A stretch of 44,414 nucleotides of DNA. It comes from Candidatus Aminicenantota bacterium (GTDB taxonomy: Bacteria > Acidobacteriota > Aminicenantia > UBA2199). The stretch covers positions 1-44,414 of the forward strand of contig JALHTJ010000039.1 of assembly GCA_022865785.1 (NCBI GenBank), read 5' to 3'. A program made the translations under genes and the position numbers. Positions 34,816 through 42,822 of the stretch are shown here, piece after piece. The first letter of the stretch is position 1, and every line of letters starts with the position of its first letter. The notes beneath the pieces were generated by a model. The model searched no databases, had not been told where the DNA came from, and saw only the letters and a list, made by a program, of their open reading frames with translations.

Positions 34816-36630
34816 ATGATACGAAAACGAATCCTTCTCATGGGCATAGTGCTGGTCGCTATGCTGGCCGGCCTGGTGGGGTTATGGCTGCACTTTCGGC
34901 CTGCCCCCTGCTTGTTCCTACGACTCGATATCACTTCTTCTCTTCACGATCCCAAAGTGGTTGCCATCAATCCCCTTAACGGAGACATGAAATGGCAAGG
35001 GAAAAATAAACGGGAACGGAGCCGGGTTTCCGCAAGCGGCGGGGCCGGATTTGCACTGGCCGGGCAACGGAGTTTTTTCTTTACGGTTCCCTGGAAGGGA
35101 GCCAGCGGTTTTTTTTGCTACTATGACCTCCGTGCCGACAATGGCCAGCCCATTTCCATGGATCTTTATGTCCTCCGCCGCGAAGGCGAAATTTTAGTCG
35201 GCGGCGTGGCGCAGCCCAGAGGAGCCGGCTTTTTCGTTCAAAAGATGAATGTGCTGCCTGGGGATCGCTACCAATTGCGCTGGCAGGGTTCGGGCCGCGT
35301 TTTTGTCGGTCGCCCTTTGCTCTACAGGGTGCTGCCGGTGCACGAAAGAAAAACCATTGTTATGCTGGCCGCCGACACGCTGCGCGGCGACCAGATTGAT
35401 GCCCGGGTCGGGGATGTGGCCGTAGCTCCGTTCCTCGCTTCCCTGGGCAAAGAAAGTGCCCGCTTCGAGCGCTGCCTCAGCCCCAGCACCTGGACCCTGC
35501 CCAGCTTTGCCAGCCTTTTTACCGCCCGCCATGAAATCACGCACGGACTGAACTCACCGGGGATTCTGGACGCCGACCAACCCTTTCTGGTTGAGGCCAT
35601 CTCTGATTCCTTTATTACCATCAACTTCAACGGCGGCTGCTGGATGCAATTCCAATCGGGATTCCAGCGCGGCTTCGACATTGTTCGTGAGGGCGGATAT
35701 TTCGGGGAACGAAGAACAGTGAGCGCCAAATCCCTGCTCGAGGGAGCCTTGGACCTGTTGGAAACAGCCGAATTTCCGGTCACATTCCTTTTTCTGCATA
35801 CCTTTCAGGTTCATACCCCCTACGCGCCTCCTGCCGATCTGCTGCGCCGGCTGGATCCAACCCACCCCGCCCTGGCCAGCGGCATTTTTCCCGTCGAACC
35901 ACCGGCCATGACTGCCAGCCTGTCTGAAAAGGAACACTATTTTCGCCTCTATCAGGCAGGAGTGTCGGTTTTTGATCGGGAAACCAGCCGCTTTTTTTCC
36001 GGGCTGAAGCGGACCGGGTTGTATGCGCAAACAATGTTCATCCTGTTCGGCGACCACGGCGAGGCATTCGGCGAACATGGGACCTGGGAACACGGTTCCT
36101 CTTTGTTCGAGGAGCAGACGCATGTCCCCCTGCTGATCAGGTTCCCGGCCGGTCAATTCGCCGGCAAAAAAGTGGTAATGCCGGTTTCGCTTCTCGATGT
36201 ATTTCCCACCCTACTGGATTGGCTCAAGATCCCTGCCCCCAATGTTCCGCTGGATGGTAGCAGCCTGATGCCGATCCTGGAGTCGGGTGCGACCCGGCCG
36301 CTTCCCGTGGTCTCCTCCCTAATGAACTGCTGGTTCGATCCAGCCATCCCGCCCATACTGGCCCTCACCTATCCCCGCTACAAAATCGTGGTGACCTTTG
36401 CCGCCCCCAAAAGTGGGAAGGATGATATCAAAGCTTACGACCGGCAAGAGGATCCGCGGGAAATGCAGCCCTTATCCGCGCAGCCTCCGGCCGAATGGCA
36501 GCAGTCCTTGCCAATTATCCGCAAGTTCCGGGCCTATCTGAACCAACCGCAGTATAAGCAAAGAAAATTGCAGGGCAAGGACCTGGATCCGGAGTTGCGC
36601 GAACAGTTAAAAGCCCTGGGTTACCTTTAA
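34816..36630 (+). CDS. membrane-anchored sulfatase-like protein with an extra N-terminal domain
   Basis: Start chosen at ATG 34816 (MIRKRILLMG...); TM, ~140-aa beta-rich domain, then MLAADTLRGDQ...LFGDHGEAFGEHGTW...LKALGYL. Confidence 0.88.
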   Translation: MIRKRILLMGIVLVAMLAGLVGLWLHFRPAPCLFLRLDITSSLHDPKVVAINPLNGDMKWQGKNKRERSRVSASGGAGFALAGQRSFFFTVPWKGASGFFCYYDLRADNGQPISMDLYVLRREGEILVGGVAQPRGAGFFVQKMNVLPGDRYQLRWQGSGRVFVGRPLLYRVLPVHERKTIVMLAADTLRGDQIDARVGDVAVAPFLASLGKESARFERCLSPSTWTLPSFASLFTARHEITHGLNSPGILDADQPFLVEAISDSFITINFNGGCWMQFQSGFQRGFDIVREGGYFGERRTVSAKSLLEGALDLLETAEFPVTFLFLHTFQVHTPYAPPADLLRRLDPTHPALASGIFPVEPPAMTASLSEKEHYFRLYQAGVSVFDRETSRFFSGLKRTGLYAQTMFILFGDHGEAFGEHGTWEHGSSLFEEQTHVPLLIRFPAGQFAGKKVVMPVSLLDVFPTLLDWLKIPAPNVPLDGSSLMPILESGATRPLPVVSSLMNCWFDPAIPPILALTYPRYKIVVTFAAPKSGKDDIKAYDRQEDPREMQPLSAQPPAEWQQSLPIIRKFRAYLNQPQYKQRKLQGKDLDPELREQLKALGYL

Positions 36631-36682
36631 ACCAAAAAGTTTTTTTTCATTGATTATAAAAATGGAATAAAAGTATCGCCGA

Positions 36683-38383
36683 TCAGTGTTTGCGGCGGGT
36701 CAACGGGGCGTAGAATTCGATGGTCGGCGAAACGAAATCGCAGGCGAACATCGGATCCATGGCCGCATAGATTCTCCGGTTAAGAAACGATGCATCAAAG
36801 ATCTGTAGGCGGCGGAATTTGCGAGGGTTCTTGCGGATCGAATTCCACAACCGCAGCCGTTCAGCGGCTTTTTCCCCCAAACGGACGTCGCGCAGAAACA
36901 CCAGACTGCTCAGGCAAAGGATATCGCCGCGGCCAAGTTTTTTGCTCGCCAAATCGGACATGGTTCTGTTCAAATCCCGCGTCAGCACTTCGAAACGCGA
37001 GCGGTCAAACAATGGCATGTAGGACTTTTCCATCACCTTGGTCAAGGGAACGGTAAATGGTCTGGGCCCCGAGCTGTCGGCGGGAACAATATAACCGCGG
37101 TCAAAAATGGGATCGACCAGAACAATGCGGCTTTGGGCGGGAAGCATCCTATCGGCCCAGGTGGCGGCCGCAAGCCTTGTGTCACGGCGGAAGCGGTCCA
37201 CAGTCGAAATATCATATGCCAGGGTGTAGCCAAGCACCAAGACGGCGATTAGTCGCAGGAACAATTTCCAGCGCCCCTTGACCTTGGCAAACGCGCCAAC
37301 GATTGAGGAGGAAGCTAGTATCAGCAGGATCGGCAACACCGGTAAATAGTAGCGGCTGGGAACGAATTTCCACGAAGCAACAATACCCAGGTACACGGCG
37401 GTGAAACAGAGACCCAGGATTACCCTTAGCCATTGTGTACGCAGGATGAAATGAATCAAGGCGATTGCGGTCACCAGGAAGAGCGGCAGGCCGAAAGAGA
37501 AAGGAAAAGCGGCAAACAACTGGTATACGTAGGGGAAATAGGGCCAACCGGATGGTGAAAGGTCGAACCCGTAGTGTCCGCCCTTGACATGGGCCGCCTC
37601 GAAGAAAAAAGCGTCCACAGTAGCCTTCAGGTGTATCAGCGAGAAAGGTGAGACCAGGAAAAAACCGAGCAGGGCGGCACTGCCCGCGGCCAGCAACAAT
37701 ACCAGCACCTGCGGCAAGCGCTGGATACGCCGTTCCTTCCAGGCAGCAAGCGCCGCAACCAGAAATGAGATTCCGGCCAGGAGGCCGTTGAACTTGACCC
37801 CGATGGCGATACCCACCACCAATCCTCCCAGCAGGAAACGCCAGCCGTTCGGCTTTCGGTATGCGCGCACCGCTAGCCAAAAAGCGGCAGTCACCCAGAA
37901 AACCAAGCTGATATCGCTAGTGCCGAAGTGTGAATGCCAAATATGGATCGGCAACAGCGCTATAAGCCAGGCTGCCCAGAGACCCGCCTTTTGTTGTTCG
38001 AAAAAATCGCGAGCAGTCAGATAAGCAAGTGGGATAGTCAAGGTGCCAAAAAAAACGCTCCAGAGGCGGTTGATCAACAGCAGCGTGTGCGGCTCAAGGG
38101 GGATGCCGAACAAGCGGACGACCTGGGCCGCCAGGAAATTCAGATAGAAGGTAAACCCTGAATAATTGTAAAAGTGGGTATCCAGATCACTCCAGCGTAA
38201 CCGGGCACTGATATTCCATACATTGAGCTCATCGGGGCTCAGATCGACGCGTGGGAACCCCCATTCGATGCCCCACAACCGCAAGATAAGCCCGATCAGC
38301 AAAGCGCCCGCCAGGGCGATCAGCGGCATGGGGATGGATAACTTCTGTTTTTCCTCGCCGAGCGAACTTGGCTTGTTAGGCAT
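36683..38383 (-). CDS. GT39-like (PMT/ArnT-type) glycosyltransferase
   Basis: GFPRVDLSPDELNVWNISARL; SVFFGTLTIPLAYLTARDFF; WHSHFGTSDISLVFWVTAAFW; 566 aa polytopic. Confidence 0.88.
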   Translation of the reverse strand: MPNKPSSLGEEKQKLSIPMPLIALAGALLIGLILRLWGIEWGFPRVDLSPDELNVWNISARLRWSDLDTHFYNYSGFTFYLNFLAAQVVRLFGIPLEPHTLLLINRLWSVFFGTLTIPLAYLTARDFFEQQKAGLWAAWLIALLPIHIWHSHFGTSDISLVFWVTAAFWLAVRAYRKPNGWRFLLGGLVVGIAIGVKFNGLLAGISFLVAALAAWKERRIQRLPQVLVLLLAAGSAALLGFFLVSPFSLIHLKATVDAFFFEAAHVKGGHYGFDLSPSGWPYFPYVYQLFAAFPFSFGLPLFLVTAIALIHFILRTQWLRVILGLCFTAVYLGIVASWKFVPSRYYLPVLPILLILASSSIVGAFAKVKGRWKLFLRLIAVLVLGYTLAYDISTVDRFRRDTRLAAATWADRMLPAQSRIVLVDPIFDRGYIVPADSSGPRPFTVPLTKVMEKSYMPLFDRSRFEVLTRDLNRTMSDLASKKLGRGDILCLSSLVFLRDVRLGEKAAERLRLWNSIRKNPRKFRRLQIFDASFLNRRIYAAMDPMFACDFVSPTIEFYAPLTRRKH

Positions 38384-38607
38384 TGGTAATCAAGGTTATT
38401 AAAACAACGTACTGCTAGTGGGAATCAGCCGCCACATAATCTGGTGCGTAACAAAACTTTCATTGGAATTGATTATGACCATGTGAGTATTTTAAAAGAA
38501 ATTCCTCAGAATATCAATAGAAGGCAATGCGAACTTGTGCTTTTTTTGATCCGTGATCATTGCCATTTTTTCAGGCGGGATGCCGGGGCCGCTTTTTTTC
38601 TCTTAAC

Positions 38608-38636
38608 TTGACATCCCGATCCACTTATAATATATT
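38608..38636 (+). promoter_or_regulatory. promoter TTGACA-N17-TATATT
   Basis: TTGACA 38608-38613; TATATT 38631-38636; RBS AAGGAG 38651-38656; ATG 38662. Confidence 0.7.
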
Positions 38637-38661
38637 CTTTTTTTCCATATAAGGAGTCACC

Positions 38662-39387
38662 ATGAATTCTTCCCCTAAGGAAATGCTGGTTGATATTCTC
38701 CTCCCCGTATATAATGAAGAACACACTCTTGAAAAGAGCGTCACTACGCTGCGCAGTTTTCTCCAGAAAAATCTTGACGGTTTCCAATGGATGATTTCCA
38801 TCGGCGACAATGCATCTACCGATAAAACGCTTGAAAAAGCAGAACAGCTGACAGCCCGATACCCCGATGTCCGGGTATTCCATCTAAACCAAAAAGGCCG
38901 TGGCCGGATGGTTAAGTATGCCTGGATGAAAAGCGAAGCACAGATTTTGGCCTACATGGATATCGATCTTTCCACGGATCTGCAAGCGCTGCCGCCGCTG
39001 GTTCAAGCCATTGCCGATGGAAACGATGTCTCCATCGGCTCCAGGCAGTACAAGGGATCTGTGGTGGATCGCAGCCTGAAGCGGGAGATCATTTCGCAAG
39101 GGTATATTTTTATTTTGAAACTGCTTTTAAAATTTCCTTTCACCGACGCCCAATGCGGCTTCAAGGCCATGTCAAAAAAAGCGGTCAATGAACTGTTCCC
39201 CTTGATCCTCGATGACGAATGGTTTTTCGATACCGAGCTTTTGTATCTGGCATACAAAAAAGGCTACAAAGTGAAAGAGTTGCCGGTGCGCTGGATTGAA
39301 GACAAGGATTCCCGGGTAAAGATCTTTAGAACCATGTGGCTGGATATCAAGGGGGTCTTCCGCATGAGGCGTTCCCCCCTCAATTAG
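38662..39387 (+). CDS. GT2 family glycosyltransferase, ALG5/DPM1-like (polyprenyl-phosphate sugar synthase)
   Basis: VDILLPVYNEEHTLEKSV; GDNASTDKT; MDIDLSTDLQALPPLV; IGSRQYKGS; DAQCGFKAMSK. Confidence 0.92.
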   Translation: MNSSPKEMLVDILLPVYNEEHTLEKSVTTLRSFLQKNLDGFQWMISIGDNASTDKTLEKAEQLTARYPDVRVFHLNQKGRGRMVKYAWMKSEAQILAYMDIDLSTDLQALPPLVQAIADGNDVSIGSRQYKGSVVDRSLKREIISQGYIFILKLLLKFPFTDAQCGFKAMSKKAVNELFPLILDDEWFFDTELLYLAYKKGYKVKELPVRWIEDKDSRVKIFRTMWLDIKGVFRMRRSPLN

Positions 39388-39432
39388 ATCGAATCACCAA
39401 AACCATTCATCCCCGCCTATCGCCAGACTCAG

Positions 39433-39605
39433 CCCACATTTCTCACAGATATTGTCGCGAAATTGCGCAGATGGGTATGGATATAAGGAAGGCGACCGAG
39501 GAGACCGGAGACGTACTGTTGGTACGATGGATGGTTCCGACCAAGCCTGACGCCGTAGACATGCTCATATCAGCAATTGCAGCAAATATTTGTGAGAAAT
39601 GCGGG
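39433..39605. repeat. MITE-like or structured-RNA-like long imperfect hairpin
   Basis: Left arm CCCACATTTCTCACAGATATT (39433-39453) vs right arm AATATTTGTGAGAAATGCGGG (39585-39605), 19/21 complementary; apex CGTAC-TGTTG-GTACG. Confidence 0.65.
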
Positions 39606-39632
39606 TTAGGTTCGAATGGATAAAGCAAACTT

Positions 39633-41243
39633 TTAAAATTCTTTTTTGGCTACCCGCGCGGCATTGGCCATCAGAGTAAAAGTCAGGTTTTTGGCCGGCA
39701 GGAAAGGGAAACTGGTACCATCCACAAAATGCAGGTTGGGGAAATCATGGCTGCGGCAATCGGCCGAGGCCGTCAAAGGGGCTGACGCCGTTGACATGGG
39801 AATGACGCCGGCGTAGTGCACGCTGGCACCCATGGGCCTGATGTGCAGCATGCCCGGCGGCACGACCACTCCCAGTTTCAGCAATATTCGCTTGACCTGG
39901 CTGATCAGGTTTTTCAAATTTTTATTTTCCCGGGCAGGTGGCGAATACTTGATGAGCAGCTTGGCCCGTAGCGGGTCGGGGTCAGCCGCGATCGTCACGT
40001 AGTTGCCCGGGCGGCGGTCGTCGTGTAAGTTGATATTGGCCACGCCCAGGGCGGCGTGCAGGTTGCGGCCTAAAAATATCGAGGTTTTTAGGTCCAAGGG
40101 GATGTCTTTGATGATCGGGTGCATCAATGCCGTTTTCAGGGTCGTGATCTGCCCGTGGACAAATTTCCTGGGATCGGCGGCGGCGATACCCATAGCTAGC
40201 TGGTGGTATTGGTAAGTTTCCGGATTGAAGGGCTTGCCGACCAGTTGCAGGTTGATGAAAGGAATCAGTATCTGGCGGTTGTCCATCAAGCCCGGCAGAG
40301 TCATAATTTGTCCTGTCTGGCGGTGTATGGAGTTGAGAAATATCTTGGCCGTACCCAATGTGCCGGCGGCGAGCACCAAACGGCGCACCGGGAATTCGCG
40401 GGTTTGTTTTTTCTCCAAATCGTAGGCGACCACGGTTTCAATGCGGTTGGCGGTGCCATATATGAAATGGGTGACCAGCATTTTGGAGATATAGGTGAAG
40501 GCCGGGAAGGTCAAACAGGTTTCCAGGGTCAGGGATGGGACGTAGAGGGAATCACTGGGGCAGCCCCACATGCAGCGGCCGCTGTAATCGCAAGCTTGGC
40601 GGCCAGCGAAATCGCGGCTCAGCACCGCCAAGCGCGAGCGGCCGAAATAGCAGGAGAATTTTTTCTGCAGCAACTCTCTTTTCCCCTGGTAACCAGCATA
40701 GAGAAGAGCGGCGTGTTCATCGAGTTCCAGTGGCGGCAACAGATGCTCATGCCATGGATGAAAGCGGGCCAGGTCGTCATTATCGCCCAAAATTCCGATC
40801 CGTTTAGCGATTTCGTTGTAGAACGGTTCCATGTCACCGTATTGGAAAGGGAAATCGGCGAGTTCCTCATCGTTATAGGCATAAGCCCCACCGGTCCAGG
40901 CTTCGGCCAGTCCGCCCCGGGCAAAAGAGAAAAGGGGCTCGAATCCCGATGATTGCTCCCGGAAATTTTCAGGGATCTTGAAAACGTAATCCTTGCTCGG
41001 TGGAATGCCGTAGTACTCCTTTTCGGCATCGGGCAGGATCAGAGCCTGGTATTTTTTCCCCAGGAAATATCCCACTGGATCAGCGAGGTTTTCCTTTAGC
41101 CCGTTCAAAGTATCCTTGGGATTGACCGTCTCCGGCTTGGAATAGCCTACGTCGAGCATCGTAACGGTGTAGCCCATTTGCAGAACCGACAAAGCAAAAT
41201 GAACGGCACTGGCTCCCGAGCCGACTATGGTGACTTCAGACAT
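39633..41243 (-). CDS. GMC-family FAD-dependent oxidoreductase
   Basis: VTIVGSGASAVHFALSVLQMGYTVTMLDVG; SFARGGLAEAWTGG; LVLAAGTLGTAKIFL; PMGASVHYAGVIPM; FVDGTSFPFLPAKNLTFTLMANAARVA. Confidence 0.9.
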   Translation of the reverse strand: MSEVTIVGSGASAVHFALSVLQMGYTVTMLDVGYSKPETVNPKDTLNGLKENLADPVGYFLGKKYQALILPDAEKEYYGIPPSKDYVFKIPENFREQSSGFEPLFSFARGGLAEAWTGGAYAYNDEELADFPFQYGDMEPFYNEIAKRIGILGDNDDLARFHPWHEHLLPPLELDEHAALLYAGYQGKRELLQKKFSCYFGRSRLAVLSRDFAGRQACDYSGRCMWGCPSDSLYVPSLTLETCLTFPAFTYISKMLVTHFIYGTANRIETVVAYDLEKKQTREFPVRRLVLAAGTLGTAKIFLNSIHRQTGQIMTLPGLMDNRQILIPFINLQLVGKPFNPETYQYHQLAMGIAAADPRKFVHGQITTLKTALMHPIIKDIPLDLKTSIFLGRNLHAALGVANINLHDDRRPGNYVTIAADPDPLRAKLLIKYSPPARENKNLKNLISQVKRILLKLGVVVPPGMLHIRPMGASVHYAGVIPMSTASAPLTASADCRSHDFPNLHFVDGTSFPFLPAKNLTFTLMANAARVAKKEF

Positions 41244-41706
41244 GGGACTCCCCTTTCCGTCGTGTGAACCCGATTATTTTCAATAGCAGTTGCAGCGGCA
41301 ACAAAACGAACAATGCAGGCAGCAGGAAAAAAACCATGCCCATCCCCTTCCACATGATGCGGACGAAAAACATAAACCACCCTCCGGAATCGGTTGCATC
41401 GAGGAAACGGAAGGTGGGCGGGGTCACTTCGGCGATGGCGAGCAGCAGGACCATTTTTTTTCGCAAGGCTCCCTGCGGCACAAAGAAACGCGCGTAGGCA
41501 TCGCAGGCTTTGGCCAGCAGCGGGTGGCGCACGGCGATGTTTACCAGCAAGGCATCAAAATGCCCGACAGTGTTTCCCAGTCCGAGCATGGCGTTTGCGG
41601 ACCTGTATTTGTCACGCACGTATTCATTGACTTCCTGATTGAACAGGTAGCGGCCGAGAGCCAGGCATTCGCCATCAATCTTGGCATCAATTTTTTCAGT
41701 ACTCAT
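41236..41706 (-). CDS. small protein with C-terminal TM segments, coupled to GMC oxidoreductase
   Basis: Start at MSTEKIDAKIDGE (41706), ATGA overlap with upstream epimerase and 8-nt overlap with downstream GMC gene. Confidence 0.7.
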   Translation of the reverse strand: MSTEKIDAKIDGECLALGRYLFNQEVNEYVRDKYRSANAMLGLGNTVGHFDALLVNIAVRHPLLAKACDAYARFFVPQGALRKKMVLLLAIAEVTPPTFRFLDATDSGGWFMFFVRIMWKGMGMVFFLLPALFVLLPLQLLLKIIGFTRRKGESHV

Positions 41707-42614
41707 GGGCAAAGGCTTTCCTCCAGCATTTGTTTGACGCTCAGGAAGTGAGGAGACAGGCGTGATGAAAGATGGTTGGGCCCAGCCAGACCGTCGCATT
41801 GGAACGAGTACAATTGCCCGGCGCTGAGGGGCAGGATGGGAGAAAGAAATTTTTCCAGCACGCCCAGCAGCGGGATGGTCGGTGCCAGGGGCCAATGCAA
41901 GGCCGCAAGGCTATGGCCCTTCAAGAATTCACGGATCCGCTTCATGAAATCCTCGATGCTGAGGCTTTCGCGCCCGCCCAGTTCCAGGGTTTCACCGCTG
42001 AACCCGTCCCCGGACAATATTTCACTGATCGCCAGCGCCAGATCGCCGACAAAGATCGGCTGCACCATGGTCTTGCCGGTGCCAAAAACAACCGGTTTGG
42101 GCAGGCAGGCGAGCCGGACCAGGCCGGCCAGCGCCGCTGAACCCTTGCCGATAATGATGGTCGGGCGGAGAATGGTATAATGCAAACGGCTGTGGCGAAC
42201 CTTGGCTTCAGCTTGCTCTTTGGCCAGGGCATAGTGGTAATATTTTTTTTGGGGGAATTTCACGGCGATCGAACTGATGAAAAGGAAATTTTTCACACCG
42301 GCTTTTTCACATTCTCCAAGCAATATCTCCGTGCCTTCGGCATTCACTCGATGATACTCGGTGGGCTTTGCTTTCCCGGTTGCGGCCGCCAGGTGAATCA
42401 CTGTTCTGCAGCCCTTTAAAAATGATCGATAGCCATCGGGGTTGGCCAGATCGGCGGCAATCTCACACAAATTATGCGGCGCCGGCTTTTGAAGCAATGG
42501 CACATTTTTGTTTCGACTTAAACTGAAGACTTCGTGATAGCTGGTAAAGTCAAGATAGTTGAAGAAGTTTCTGCCGACAAACCCCGATCCGCCGGTAACG
42601 AACAACGATTCCAA
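41703..42614 (-). CDS. NAD-dependent epimerase/dehydratase
   Basis: LFVTGGSGFVGRNFF; ISSIAVKF; YALAK; TTG start at 42614 preceded by AGGAGG. Confidence 0.88.
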   Translation of the reverse strand: MESLFVTGGSGFVGRNFFNYLDFTSYHEVFSLSRNKNVPLLQKPAPHNLCEIAADLANPDGYRSFLKGCRTVIHLAAATGKAKPTEYHRVNAEGTEILLGECEKAGVKNFLFISSIAVKFPQKKYYHYALAKEQAEAKVRHSRLHYTILRPTIIIGKGSAALAGLVRLACLPKPVVFGTGKTMVQPIFVGDLALAISEILSGDGFSGETLELGGRESLSIEDFMKRIREFLKGHSLAALHWPLAPTIPLLGVLEKFLSPILPLSAGQLYSFQCDGLAGPNHLSSRLSPHFLSVKQMLEESLCP

Positions 42615-42822
42615 TATCGACCTCCTAGGCGCTGAAGTGGCAGATAAAAAGGTTTCGGGGGCGGATCTTTGAGAGACAATATGACATTTTCGGTGCTGGA
42701 GTGAATAAAAACGTTTTGTGCATGATTTATGATTTTATCAATTCGCTCGCTTGCTGTCAATGTGAGATGAAAGCCGGTTTTGCCAACAGGGTCTTCCTGG
42801 GCAAAAATTCACAAATTAAAAC

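Noticed and set aside
38523-38564. GGCAATG/CATTGCC inverted repeat followed by T6
   Set aside because: 7-bp stem with a 28-nt loop lying between divergent genes; a terminator there makes little sense; likely chance.
38444-38611. Possible 55-aa GTG-start ORF (VRNKTFIGIDYDHVSILKEIPQNINRRQCELVLFLIRDHCHFFRR...) in the divergent gap
   Set aside because: No RBS or promoter seen, overlaps the -35 of the GT2 promoter, GTG start only. May be a gene remnant but unsupported.
39336-39623. 95-aa + strand ORF across the intergenic hairpin
   Set aside because: Starts inside the GT2 gene and runs through the inverted-repeat element; better explained as chance readthrough of a repeat.
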